64,000 nucleotides of DNA from Xylophilus ampelinus (GTDB lineage Bacteria; Pseudomonadota; Gammaproteobacteria; Burkholderiales; Burkholderiaceae_C), in the NCBI RefSeq assembly GCF_901875635.1, contig NZ_CABFMN010000072.1, forward strand, positions 1 to 64,000, read 5' to 3'. The notes under the pieces are model-generated. The model made no database searches, had not been told where the DNA came from, and saw only the letters and a list, made by a program, of their open reading frames with translations. Below are positions 16,574-26,634 of this stretch, piece by piece. The position numbers and the translations under genes were made by a program. Position 1 is the stretch's first letter; the number at the start of each line of letters is the position of its first letter.

Positions 16574-17781
16574 GGCGCGCCTTCCAGTTGCGCGGAAGCG
16601 CGCGTGGCGGCCGCCGGCGACAGCGGCGGCGCCTGCGCAGGCTCGGCGCCTCCGGCCACCGCCGGCCTGGGCTTGTGCTCGTGCGTGGGCTGCCCCTTGC
16701 GCAGCCACAGGTACAGCCCGCTGCCCAGCACGATGATGGTGGCGATGTCGAGCAGCGCCCAGAGGATCTGCATCGGCATGCCGCCGTAGTCGCCGAAGTG
16801 CAGCGGCTGCGACACCAGCAGCGCGGTGAGGTACCACGGCAGTTTCGGCGCCGCAGTGACCTCGGCCGTCTTGGCGTCGACCAGCACCGGCTGCAGCAGC
16901 TTCGAGGTGAAGGGCTCGTTGCCCTTGAGGAAGAAGGTGGTGTGGTGCGGGCTCGAGAACGCCGTGCCAGGGAATGCGATGAACGACAGTTTGGTGTTCG
17001 GCGCCTGTGCCTGCGCGACCTCCATTGAGCGCTGTACCGACCCGCGCTCGGCCACCGGCACCGTCGGCTGTCCCTTGTAGGGCGCGAGGACCGTGCTGAG
17101 CTGGTCATACTGCCAGTACTTGATGACGAGGTCGGCCCAGGTGTTGATCATGCCGGTGGCGCCCACCACGAAGACCCACACCAGCGTGACGATGCCCAGC
17201 AGGTTGTGCAGGTCCAGCCACTTCAGGCGGGTGCGCCTGTCGCGCCGCACCGTGCCGAACTCCAGCTTGCGCATGAAGGGCGAGTACAGCACCACGCCGC
17301 TGACGACGGCCACCAGCAGCAGCAGTCCCATGAACCCGAGGAAGAGCTTGCCCGGCAGCCCCGCGAACAGGTCGACGTGCAGCTTGAACATCACGTACAT
17401 GAAGCCCTGGTCGAAGCGCGGCTGCGCCAGCACCTGCGCCGTGCGCGCGTCGATGGCGACGGAGCGGAAGTCGTCGGTGGGCGCCGGCGTGGGCGTCATG
17501 GTGACGAACCAGAGGTTGTCGTCGTCCTCGGCCCTGGACGCGAACTGCACGACCCGGTCGGGGTGCTGTGCGCGCGCCACGTCCAGGATGCGGTCCAGGC
17601 TCTGGTGCGGCGTGCCCGCCGCCATCTTCGGCGCCTCCACCTCGGTGCCCAGCAGGTGGCCGATCTCGTGGTGGAAGATCAGCGGCAGCCCGGTGATGCA
17701 CAGGAGCAGCATGAACGCGGTGCAGACGATGCTGCTCCACTTGTGCACCCAGGCCCAGGTCTTGATCGATTGGCTTTTCAT
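16570..17781 (-). CDS. PepSY-domain membrane protein (iron-uptake associated)
   Basis: 403 residues. Four membrane regions are visible: near the start (WSSIVCTAFMLLLCITGLPL), at LFLGFMGLLLLVAVVSGVVLY, at LLGIVTLVWVFVVGATGMI, and near the C-terminus (ILWALLDIATIIVLGSGLYLWL). Periplasmic PepSY-type domains lie between. Conserved His residues (HKWSS, FHHEIGH, LHVDLF, DLHNLLG) are typical of the PiuB-like group, some members of which are linked to reduction of ferric siderophores. It is 29 bp downstream of the siderophore-receptor gene and overlaps the next small gene, so the three should form one operon under the Fur-like site at 19977. The tail is Ala/Pro-rich and probably disordered. Confidence 0.85.
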   Translation of the reverse strand: MKSQSIKTWAWVHKWSSIVCTAFMLLLCITGLPLIFHHEIGHLLGTEVEAPKMAAGTPHQSLDRILDVARAQHPDRVVQFASRAEDDDNLWFVTMTPTPAPTDDFRSVAIDARTAQVLAQPRFDQGFMYVMFKLHVDLFAGLPGKLFLGFMGLLLLVAVVSGVVLYSPFMRKLEFGTVRRDRRTRLKWLDLHNLLGIVTLVWVFVVGATGMINTWADLVIKYWQYDQLSTVLAPYKGQPTVPVAERGSVQRSMEVAQAQAPNTKLSFIAFPGTAFSSPHHTTFFLKGNEPFTSKLLQPVLVDAKTAEVTAAPKLPWYLTALLVSQPLHFGDYGGMPMQILWALLDIATIIVLGSGLYLWLRKGQPTHEHKPRPAVAGGAEPAQAPPLSPAAATRASAQLEGAP

Positions 17782-17810
17782 CGTGGTTGGAGTGTGCAGG
17801 ACGCCGGGCG

Positions 17811-19964
17811 TCAGAAGCGGTAAGTGGCGCTGGCCACCACGTTGCGGCGCGCGCCCCACCAGCAGTCGCCGCGGGCCAGGCAGGTGCTGAAGTAGTTCTT
17901 GTCGGTCGCGTTGTTGATGTTGAGCGCATAGCGCCAGCGCTCGGTGTCGTAGGCGAAGACCAGGTCGAGCAGCGCCGTACTGGGCACGCGCGGCCCGTAG
18001 CCGCCATACGAGGTGTCGCGGAAGGCGCCCATGTAGCGCACGCCGGCACCGGCCGAGAAGCCGTTGACGCCCGCGATGGAGAAGCGGTACTTGGCCCAGA
18101 CGCTGGCCTGGTGGCGTGGCAGGCCTTCGAGCTGCGGGTCGAGGTCGGTGTAGTTGTAGTGGGCGATCAGGTCGAGGTCGCGGCCCACGGTGCCGCGGGC
18201 CTCGAGCTCGACCCCGCGGGTGCGCGTGCGCCCGAGCTGATCGTAGGTGTAGGGGCCGGTCTGCTGGACCTGGTTCTTTTCCTTCAGGTCGTACACCGCG
18301 GCGCTGAATGCCAGGCTGCGGCCCGCCGGCTCGTACTTGACGCCCGCCTCCCACTGCTCGCCGCGCAGGGGCTTGAAGATCTGGCCGTTGACCGACGACT
18401 GTGGGGTGAAGGATTCCGCGTAGCTGATGTAGGGTGACCAACCCGAGTCGAACGCATACATGAGCCCCAGGCGCTTGGTGGTGGCCGAGGCCTTGTCGGA
18501 CTCGCTGCCTTCGGCGCTCGACACCGCGCGGTCGTGCCGCAGGCCCGCCACGACGATCCACGGCCCGAGCTTCATCTGGTCCTGCAGGTAGAAGCCGGAC
18601 TGGCGCTGGCGGGTCTTGGGGTTGGGTGTGCGCACGCCCGCGGCCACGTTGCCGTAGAGCGGGAAGTAGGCGTCGATCGTGCTGTAGCCCGAATAGTCGG
18701 TCCAGGTGCGTTCGCGCGAGCGCGTGAAGTCGGCGCCTACGAGCAGCGTGTGCTGCAGCGCCCCGGTGCTGAAGCGGCCCTCGACATGGTTGTCGAGGTT
18801 GGTGATCTGCTGCTCGGTGCGCGAGTTGGAGGTGTAGCGGCCAAGGGTGCGCTTGAAGATCGGGTCGGCGCCCCAGCCGCCCGGGCCGGCATCGACGCCG
18901 TTGCCGTAGAAGTCGCCCCAGTGGTAGAGGCTGTCGTTCACGTTTCGCGCGACGCGGAAGTTCTGGCGCACCGCCCACTGGTCGTTGAACTTGTGTTCGA
19001 ACAGCCAGCCGAAGGACTTGCGCTGGCTGTCGTAATAGTCGCCCGGCTCGCCGATGAAGCGGTTGCGCGGCAACTGGCCGTTGGGATTGGGCAGCAGTGT
19101 GCCCTCCCAGGGAAAGAACTGGGAGGAACTGCCGCTCTTGTCCTTCTGGTAGAGACCCTGCAAGGTGAGCGAGGTCATGGCCGTCGGCCGCCAGGTGAGC
19201 GAAGGCGCCAGCAGCACGCGGTCGTCGGGCACGTGGTCGACCTGCGTGCCCGACTTGCGGCCCAGCGCGATGAGGCGGTAGGCCAGCGTGCCCTGCGCAT
19301 CGAGCGGGCCGGTCAGGTCGATCTGCAACTGGCGGCGGTTGAAGCTGCCGTACTGCACGCCGATCTCGCGCTGCGTCTCGAACAGCGGCCGCTTGCTCAC
19401 CATGTTGACCACACCGGCCGCCGTGCCGGCGCCGAAGAGCATGCCCGAGGGGCCGCGCAGCACTTCGAGCCGTTCGAGCGTGAACGGGTCGGTGCGCGTC
19501 GTGCTGGTGTAGTAGCCGTAGGCCTGCCGCAAGCCATCGAGGAACACGTTCGGCTCCGTGCCGCGAATGCGTACCGAATCGGCACGCGAATCCAGGCCGT
19601 AGGCGTCGGAACGCACGCCCGCCGCGTAGGTGAGCGCGTCCTGCAGGTTGGTCGCGCCCTGGTCGACGATCTGGTCGCGCGTGACCACGGTCACCGACTG
19701 CGGCGTCTCGGCGAGCGGGGTGTCGGTCTTGGTGGCGGTGGCGGCGTTCTTCGCGCGGTAGCCGATGACGGGCGAGGTGGCGGTCTCGCGTTCGGCGGTG
19801 GCGTCCACCTGCACGGTCGGCAAGGTGGGCGCCGCGGCGCCGGCGGCCGGCGCCTCCGGCGCCTGGGCCCGTGCGGACGTGCCGAGGCTCAGGCACACAG
19901 ACGCGACCACCAGCGCAAGCGTCGCGGGCCGCGCGGAGATCGGAGGCAGGTGGGGGAAGAACAT
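17811..19964 (-). CDS. TonB-dependent siderophore receptor
   Basis: 717 residues from the chosen start. Signal peptide (ATLALVVASVCLSLGTSARAQ), plug domain with QSVTVVTRDQIVDQGATNLQ, RIRGTEPNVFLDG and LEVLRGPSGMLFGAGTAAGVVN (first part), then a 22-strand-type barrel ending SATYRF. The plug wording (ETPQSVTVV, DALTYAAGV) is characteristic of ferric siderophore receptors such as FhuE/FpvA types. An ATG ten codons upstream (19994) lies inside the Fur-like palindrome, so MFFPHLPPIS at 19964, preceded by GGAATCC, is the more likely start. It is the first gene of the iron-uptake operon. Confidence 0.9.
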   Translation of the reverse strand: MFFPHLPPISARPATLALVVASVCLSLGTSARAQAPEAPAAGAAAPTLPTVQVDATAERETATSPVIGYRAKNAATATKTDTPLAETPQSVTVVTRDQIVDQGATNLQDALTYAAGVRSDAYGLDSRADSVRIRGTEPNVFLDGLRQAYGYYTSTTRTDPFTLERLEVLRGPSGMLFGAGTAAGVVNMVSKRPLFETQREIGVQYGSFNRRQLQIDLTGPLDAQGTLAYRLIALGRKSGTQVDHVPDDRVLLAPSLTWRPTAMTSLTLQGLYQKDKSGSSSQFFPWEGTLLPNPNGQLPRNRFIGEPGDYYDSQRKSFGWLFEHKFNDQWAVRQNFRVARNVNDSLYHWGDFYGNGVDAGPGGWGADPIFKRTLGRYTSNSRTEQQITNLDNHVEGRFSTGALQHTLLVGADFTRSRERTWTDYSGYSTIDAYFPLYGNVAAGVRTPNPKTRQRQSGFYLQDQMKLGPWIVVAGLRHDRAVSSAEGSESDKASATTKRLGLMYAFDSGWSPYISYAESFTPQSSVNGQIFKPLRGEQWEAGVKYEPAGRSLAFSAAVYDLKEKNQVQQTGPYTYDQLGRTRTRGVELEARGTVGRDLDLIAHYNYTDLDPQLEGLPRHQASVWAKYRFSIAGVNGFSAGAGVRYMGAFRDTSYGGYGPRVPSTALLDLVFAYDTERWRYALNINNATDKNYFSTCLARGDCWWGARRNVVASATYRF

Positions 19965-19976
19965 TCGGATTCCGTC

Positions 19977-19995
19977 AATGCGAGTGATTCGCATT
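19977..19995 (-). promoter_or_regulatory. Fur-box-like palindrome before the siderophore receptor
   Basis: AATGCGAGTGATTCGCATT is a 19-bp site with perfect 7-bp arms (AATGCGA / TCGCATT) around five bases. It is the length and style of a Fur box and lies 12 bp before the chosen receptor start. Fur with Fe(II) would repress the receptor-PepSY-small protein transcript. The sequence differs from the E. coli consensus, so the assignment rests on symmetry plus context. Confidence 0.6.
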
Positions 19996-20143
19996 GTATT
20001 TATGAACCGGAAATGAATCCGCCTTCGCCGGCAACCGGTGGGGGCATTGGAGGAGCCGTTGTCACCGGTGCGCCATCCAGTCGCAGCACCATCGTGTGGT
20101 CCCGCGCCGTCGGACAGCCTCGCGATCGGATTGCGGATGCGCT

Positions 20144-20169
20144 CTTGAAAGGGCCTGAAATGCCCTTAT
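20144..20169 (+). promoter_or_regulatory. Sigma-32-like heat-shock promoter of groESL
   Basis: CTTGAAA at 20144-20150, followed 12 bases later by CCCTTAT starting at 20163, resembles the RpoH pattern CTTGAA-N13-CCCCAT. It lies immediately upstream of the CIRCE element and about 130 bp before groES. Confidence 0.6.
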
Positions 20170-20171
20170 GA

Positions 20172-20198
20172 TTAGCACTCGCTGGGGTCGAGTGCTAA
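20172..20198 (+). promoter_or_regulatory. CIRCE operator (HrcA site)
   Basis: Perfect TTAGCACTC-N9-GAGTGCTAA (arms 20172-20180 and 20190-20198). This is the binding site of the heat-shock repressor HrcA. Next to the sigma-32-like promoter it implies dual control of groESL. Confidence 0.95.
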
Positions 20199-20298
20199 CA
20201 ACACGTCACACGGTCCCAAGTCGACCGGCCGGTCGACCGGCTCTCCCGGGCCCGACCGTCCACAGAACCAACCCGTTTCTCATATCCCAGGAGATGCA

Positions 20299-20589
20299 AT
20301 GAAACTTCGTCCTTTGGCCGATCGCGTGATCGTCAAGCGCATTGACAGCGAAACCAAGACCGCCTCGGGCATCGTGATCCCCGACGCCGCCGCCGAGAAG
20401 CCCGACCAGGGTGAAGTGCTGGCCGTGGGTCCCGGCAAGCGCAACGACAAGGGCGAGCTCTCGGCCCTGACCGTGAAGGTCGGCGACCGCGTGCTGTTCG
20501 GCAAGTACTCGGGCCAGACCGTGAAGGTCGACGGCGACGAGTTGCTCGTCATGAAGGAAGACGACCTGTTCGCGGTCGTCGAGAAGTAA
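20299..20589 (+). CDS. groES: Co-chaperonin GroES
   Basis: 96 residues, full length for the 10-kDa co-chaperonin that caps the GroEL cavity during protein folding. The start [14 protein letters not shown] is preceded by CAGGAGATGCA. The mobile-loop region is [15 protein letters not shown], and the C-terminus is the typical DDLFAVVEK. It is first in the groES-groEL operon, 32 bp before groEL, downstream of the CIRCE and RpoH-type elements. Confidence 0.98.
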   Translation: MKLRPLADRVIVKRIDSETKTASGIVIPDAAAEKPDQGEVLAVGPGKRNDKGELSALTVKVGDRVLFGKYSGQTVKVDGDELLVMKEDDLFAVVEK

Positions 20590-20603
20590 TCCATTTCCCC
20601 TGA

Positions 20604-22274
<1,671 letters not shown>

Positions 22275-22324
22275 TGCACTTCACTCGAAGAGCCTTGCTC
22301 TTCGAGAGTCTGCTCGGTCAGATC

Positions 22325-22353
22325 AAAAAGCGCGGCTAGGCCGCGCTTTTTTT
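22325..22353 (+). terminator. Rho-independent terminator of groESL
   Basis: AAAAA GCGCGGC-TAG-GCCGCGC TTTTTTT: a perfect 7-bp GC stem (22330-22336 and 22340-22346) with a three-base loop and a T run. The flanking A and T runs make it usable from the minus strand too, though the next minus-strand gene ends at 22490. Confidence 0.9.
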
Positions 22354-22489
22354 ATTTCCATGATGCCGGCACCGAACTGTGCAGGACTGCGCCAAAGCCC
22401 GATACGGCGGGTTCATCGATCACTCATGCACCGTTCTAAGGTCAGCGGGTGAGCTGCTGCCGAGACGAAGGGTTCGAGGTCGATGGCGA

Positions 22490-23413
22490 TCATCTGGCCT
22501 GACGGTGCAGCCCTTCATCGGAAAGCAGGCCCGATGCCAGCAGGCGAATCCGCGATGCCACCATGCGTGCGCCTTCGGACAATCCCCGCTGGCGGCCGAG
22601 GCTCAAGGCGATCGTGCGTCGTATGCCGGGATGCGTCACGCGGCACGCGCCCAGTTCACCCGCCGCCACTTCCCGGGCAACCGCAGTCAAAGGCAGCAAG
22701 GTGAACGCGTGGCCGCTGGCAGCGACATCCTTCATCGCGGTCGCCGTTTCGACTTCCATGGCGACGTCAAGCTTCACGCGGTGACGGCGCGACAGCATGT
22801 CCAAAGTGGTCCGCAGGCCATTCGGCGCGGAGGGCAGCACCAGCGGAATGCCGGCCATCGCTCTGAACGGTACCGTCGCTCCCGAAAGTTCCGGTCGACC
22901 GGCCTTCCCGATCAGGAACGTCTCGAGCTTGCCCAGCACATCCTCGCCGCCCAGCGCGGAGGATCCGTAGCGGTTGACGACGATCATGTCCAGCCGACCC
23001 GAGGCCAACTGCTCGTCCAGTGCGCCGCTGAAGCCCTCCGTGACGTGCAGCCGCAACTGGGGCGCACGTTCGCGCACGTCTGCCAGCAAGACGGGCAGCA
23101 GCGCGCGTGCCAGTGAGGGCAGCACGCCCACATGCACCGTGCCGGTCAGTACCCCCGCCGACTGGCACGCCATGGCATCGAGTTGGTTCACCTGGTCCAC
23201 AACCCGCTTGATTTCGGGATACATGCGCTGGCCGAACTCGGAGAGCACCATCCCACGGCCCGTGCGATCGAACAGCCGTCGTCCCCAGGCGCCTTCCAGC
23301 AGGGCGACCTGCCGACTGACCAGAGACTGCGCAGTGTCCAGGGCGATGGCTGCGCGCGAAAGCGACTTCATGTCGGCCACCTGAAGGAAGGTGTGTAGAT
23401 GCTTGAAGTTCAT
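22490..23413 (-). CDS. LysR-family transcriptional regulator
   Basis: 307 residues. An N-terminal winged helix-turn-helix (MNFKHLHTFLQVADMKSLSRAA through SLVSRQVALLE) is followed by a periplasmic-binding-protein-like effector domain of about 210 residues, the standard LysR architecture. It is divergent from the binding-protein gene at 23512, with 98 bp between, and a perfect inverted repeat lies just upstream of its start. It therefore probably regulates the acyl-CoA ligase/crotonase operon and itself, with a pathway acid or CoA ester as inducer. The start MNFKHLHTFL was preferred; an upstream in-frame start would add 12 residues. Confidence 0.9.
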   Translation of the reverse strand: MNFKHLHTFLQVADMKSLSRAAIALDTAQSLVSRQVALLEGAWGRRLFDRTGRGMVLSEFGQRMYPEIKRVVDQVNQLDAMACQSAGVLTGTVHVGVLPSLARALLPVLLADVRERAPQLRLHVTEGFSGALDEQLASGRLDMIVVNRYGSSALGGEDVLGKLETFLIGKAGRPELSGATVPFRAMAGIPLVLPSAPNGLRTTLDMLSRRHRVKLDVAMEVETATAMKDVAASGHAFTLLPLTAVAREVAAGELGACRVTHPGIRRTIALSLGRQRGLSEGARMVASRIRLLASGLLSDEGLHRQAR

Positions 23414-23441
23414 GATTTCATTTATTCGGAAACCTGAAATC
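23414..23441. promoter_or_regulatory. Inverted repeat, candidate LysR-regulator operator
   Basis: Perfect 7-bp inverted repeat GATTTCA (23414-23420) and TGAAATC (23435-23441) separated by 14 bases. It sits between the divergent regulator and binding-protein genes, where LysR-type regulators usually bind. Confidence 0.45.
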
Positions 23442-23511
23442 TCTCCCATCGTCTTACTGGAATTCTAGGTCGCTCCTAAAGTCGCCCCCACGACAAGCAA
23501 AGGAGACAACC

Positions 23512-24492
23512 TTGAGATTTGCAACTTCGATGGCAGTGGTGCTCGCATCCGCCTGCCTATTGGCCTCGCCGGCCGCGCGTGCGGACGATGTGCCCTACCC
23601 CAAGCGAACCATCAGCCTGGTCGTTCCCTTCGCAGCCGGAGGCCCGACGGACGCCATGGCGCGCGTTCTGGCGCTCAAGCTCGGCGACAGGCTGGGGCAA
23701 CAGGTGATCGTCGACAACCGCGGAGGCGCCGGTGGCAGCATTGCAGCGGAATGGGTGGCACGGTCACCCGCGGACGGCTACACGCTCTTCTTCGGCACCA
23801 CCGGCACGATGGCGATCAACCCCAGCCTCTACGCGAAGCTGCGCTATGACCCGGTCAAGGATTTCGCGCCTGTGAGCCTCATGGCCACCACCATGAACGT
23901 GCTGGTCATCAATCCTCAACTGTCGATAAAGACACTGGGTGACCTGGTGGCGCTGGCAAAGACCAAGCCGGGCGAACTGTCCTACGGTTCGGCAGGCAAT
24001 GGCAGTTCCAACCATCTGTCCGGCGAACTCTTCGCCACGTCGGCCGGCATCCGGCTCAACCACGTGCCGTACAAGGGATCGGCGCCGGCCCTCGTCGATC
24101 TTCTGGGCGGCCGGATCTCGATGATGTTCGACACCATCGCCCAGCAGACCCAGAACATCGCGGCCGGGAAAGTGACCGCACTCGCCGTCACCGGACCCAC
24201 CCGTTCTCCGCTGCTCCCTCGGATTCCGACGGCGCAGGAAGCCGGATTGAAGGGGTTTGACGTCACCATCTGGTACGGCGTGCTGGCGCCGCACGGCACA
24301 CCCGGCCCGGTCGTCGACCGCCTGCAACGGGAAGTTGCGGCGGTCATGGCCAGCGATGAAATGAAGCAGCGCATGCAGGCCGATGGCGCAGAAGCGAAGA
24401 GCACGACGGCGGCCGAGTTCGCCACGCTCATCAAGAACGACATCGCCAAATGGGCTCCGGTGGTCAGGAACTCCGGCGCCAGCCTGAACTGA
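23512..24492 (+). CDS. Bug-family tripartite tricarboxylate transporter substrate-binding protein
   Basis: 326 residues. Signal peptide MRFATSMAVVLASACLLASP-AARA, then the Bug (TctC) fold with hallmark segments YPKRTISLVVPFAAGGPTD, NRGGAGGSIAAEWVA and HVPYKGSAPAL. These periplasmic receptors capture carboxylates and other small acids for TctAB-type carriers; no tctAB genes are in the window, which is common for this family. The start codon appears to be TTG at 23512: AGGAG lies six bases upstream, and this start gives the complete signal peptide. An ATG at 23530 would truncate it. It opens the acid-catabolism operon, so its ligand is probably the pathway substrate. Confidence 0.9.
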   Translation: MRFATSMAVVLASACLLASPAARADDVPYPKRTISLVVPFAAGGPTDAMARVLALKLGDRLGQQVIVDNRGGAGGSIAAEWVARSPADGYTLFFGTTGTMAINPSLYAKLRYDPVKDFAPVSLMATTMNVLVINPQLSIKTLGDLVALAKTKPGELSYGSAGNGSSNHLSGELFATSAGIRLNHVPYKGSAPALVDLLGGRISMMFDTIAQQTQNIAAGKVTALAVTGPTRSPLLPRIPTAQEAGLKGFDVTIWYGVLAPHGTPGPVVDRLQREVAAVMASDEMKQRMQADGAEAKSTTAAEFATLIKNDIAKWAPVVRNSGASLN

Positions 24493-24507
24493 AAGCGCAA
24501 CGCATCC

Positions 24508-26634
24508 ATGACCCACGCACCGGACCCTCGCCTGCAGCGGGCCCTCGCCCCTCGCAGCATTGCCGTCGTCGGCGCCACCGAAGACACGAACAAGGTGGGC
24601 GGCCGCCCGCTGCACTATCTCCAGCGCTTCGGCTTCCAGGGTGCGGTGTATCCCGTCAATCCTCGCCGCGACACCGTCCAAGGGCTGAAGGCCCATGCCT
24701 CCCTGGCGGACCTGCCCGAAGTGCCCGATGCGGCCATCGTCGCAGTGGGTCAGGACGGGGTTGCCGACGTGATCGGCCAATGCGGGGCACGGGGCATCGG
24801 CACCGCGATCGTGATGAGCTCCGGGTTCGGCGAAACCGGCGCTCCTGGCGTCGTGCGCCAGCGTGAGCTCCTGGCGCAGGCGCGCCGGCTGGGCGTGCGG
24901 CTGATCGGGCCCAACGCGCAGGGCGTGGCCAACTTTCACACCGGGGCGGTGATGAACTTCAGCACCATGTTCATGGAAGTCCCGCCGCAGGACGGGCCGG
25001 TCGCCATCGTCAGCCAGAGCGGCGCGGCCAGCGTGATGCCCTACGCCATGCTGCGCGAGCGAGGCGTGGGCGTGCGCTATCTCGTCGCATCGGGCAACGA
25101 CGCCGATGCCTCGGTGAACGAGCTGGCGCTGGCGGCGGCGGCAGACCCGCACATTCGCGTGGTGCTGATGTACATCGAAGCGCTTGCCGACCCGGCCGTC
25201 CTCGCAGAGGTGGCCCACACGGCCAGGGCACGGGGCGCGGCGGTGATCGCGCTCAAGTCGGGCCGGAGCGCCCATGGCGCGAAGGCCGCTGCATCGCACA
25301 CCGGTGCGATCGTGAACGACGACGTGGTGGTGGACGCATTCCTCCAGCGGCACGGCATCTGGCGCGCGCAGGACGTGCATGGCCTGGTCAACGCGGTGGA
25401 ATTGTGTCTGGCCACACCACCCCGCCCCGCGCAGCGGCTGGTGGTCATGAGCCACAGCGGCGCTGTGGGGGTGCTCTGCGCGGACACTGCCGACGCCCTG
25501 GGCCTGCCCCTGGCCGAACTGGCGCCGGACACCGTGGAACGTCTTGCAGGCATCATGCCGAGCTTCGCGACGGCGCAGAACCCGGTCGACCTCACCGCCT
25601 CTCTCATGACACAGGGCGGAATGTTCGCCGACACGCTGGATGCGCTGGCCACCGACCCGCAAGCCGACATGTTCCTGGTTGGCGTGCCCGTCGCCGGCCC
25701 AGGCTACGACGTCCCGGGCATGGCCGCACAGGCGGCCCAGCTCGCCGCCCGCCACGACAAACCCGTCGCCGTGTCGGCACCACAGCACGGGGTGCGCACC
25801 GCCTTCCGCGAGGCTGGCGTCCCGGTGTTCACGCACGAGACGGATGCCATCCATGCCCTCTACCAGTGGCGTTCCCACGGCGCGCTCATGGCACGAGCTG
25901 CCGAGAGGGACCGCCTCGCGCGAAGCGTGGTGTACATGCCTTCGCTCGAACCCGGCGCGGACGCCCTGCTCAGCGAGGCCGACAGCCTGGCCCTGCTGGC
26001 GGCAGCCGACATCCCCACGGTGCCCCACGTGCTGTGCCGCAGCCTGGACGAGGCGCTGGCCGCCTGGCGCGAGCTGGGCCCGGCGGTGGTGCTGAAGGCC
26101 TGCTCAGCCCGCATCCCGCACAAGTCCGAGCACGGGCTTGTCTTCATGGACGTGGAAGACGCAGCAGGCGTCGAGAGCGCCTGGAAGACCTGCGCGGAGC
26201 GTGTCACGACGATGGGTCTGCCCTTCGAGGGGGCGGTCGTCGCGGCCCGCGTGCACGGCCGGCGCGAGTTCGCCCTTGGCGTGCGCCAGGATCCGGCATT
26301 CGGCACCGTGGTGATGGTCAGCGATGGCGGAAAGTATGTGGAGGCCCTGCGCGACTTCGTGGTGCTGCTGCACCCCTTCTCGGAAGCCGACGTGATCGCC
26401 AGTCTGCGCACCTTGCGCATCGCGCCCATCCTGGCGGGCGTGCGGGGGGAGGCGCCGGTGGATCTCCAGGCCGTGGCGCGCGTCGCCGTCAGGCTGGGCG
26501 AGCTGGCCGTCGCCAACAGCGGCACGATAGCTTCCATTGACCTGAACCCCCTCATCGTCGGTGATTCGGGCGAGGGTGCCTGGGCTGTCGATGCAGTGAT
26601 CGAACGAACGGGAGCCTCGTATGCAGGACATTGA
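24508..26634 (+). CDS. ADP-forming acyl-CoA ligase (acetate-CoA ligase family, alpha-beta fusion)
   Basis: 708 residues, both subunits of the NDP-forming acyl-CoA synthetase fused. A CoA-binding domain comes first (RSIAVVGATEDTNKVGGRP), then a succinyl-CoA-ligase-like region with IVSQSGAAS and the phosphohistidine segment SHTGAI (His264). Next are NPVDLTASL and a C-terminal ATP-grasp domain (VVLKACSARIPHKSEHG; SIDLNPLIV). The enzyme would activate a carboxylic acid to its CoA thioester with formation of ADP. It is 15 bp after the binding protein and overlaps the next crotonase by 14 bp. Fused ligases of this type, such as FerA of Sphingobium SYK-6, can act on hydroxycinnamates, but the substrate here is not known. 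Confidence 0.88.
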   Translation: MTHAPDPRLQRALAPRSIAVVGATEDTNKVGGRPLHYLQRFGFQGAVYPVNPRRDTVQGLKAHASLADLPEVPDAAIVAVGQDGVADVIGQCGARGIGTAIVMSSGFGETGAPGVVRQRELLAQARRLGVRLIGPNAQGVANFHTGAVMNFSTMFMEVPPQDGPVAIVSQSGAASVMPYAMLRERGVGVRYLVASGNDADASVNELALAAAADPHIRVVLMYIEALADPAVLAEVAHTARARGAAVIALKSGRSAHGAKAAASHTGAIVNDDVVVDAFLQRHGIWRAQDVHGLVNAVELCLATPPRPAQRLVVMSHSGAVGVLCADTADALGLPLAELAPDTVERLAGIMPSFATAQNPVDLTASLMTQGGMFADTLDALATDPQADMFLVGVPVAGPGYDVPGMAAQAAQLAARHDKPVAVSAPQHGVRTAFREAGVPVFTHETDAIHALYQWRSHGALMARAAERDRLARSVVYMPSLEPGADALLSEADSLALLAAADIPTVPHVLCRSLDEALAAWRELGPAVVLKACSARIPHKSEHGLVFMDVEDAAGVESAWKTCAERVTTMGLPFEGAVVAARVHGRREFALGVRQDPAFGTVVMVSDGGKYVEALRDFVVLLHPFSEADVIASLRTLRIAPILAGVRGEAPVDLQAVARVAVRLGELAVANSGTIASIDLNPLIVGDSGEGAWAVDAVIERTGASYAGH

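Noticed and set aside
22354..22489. Possible small gene between groEL and the LysR regulator
   Set aside because: Short frames only, no ribosome site and no recognisable product.
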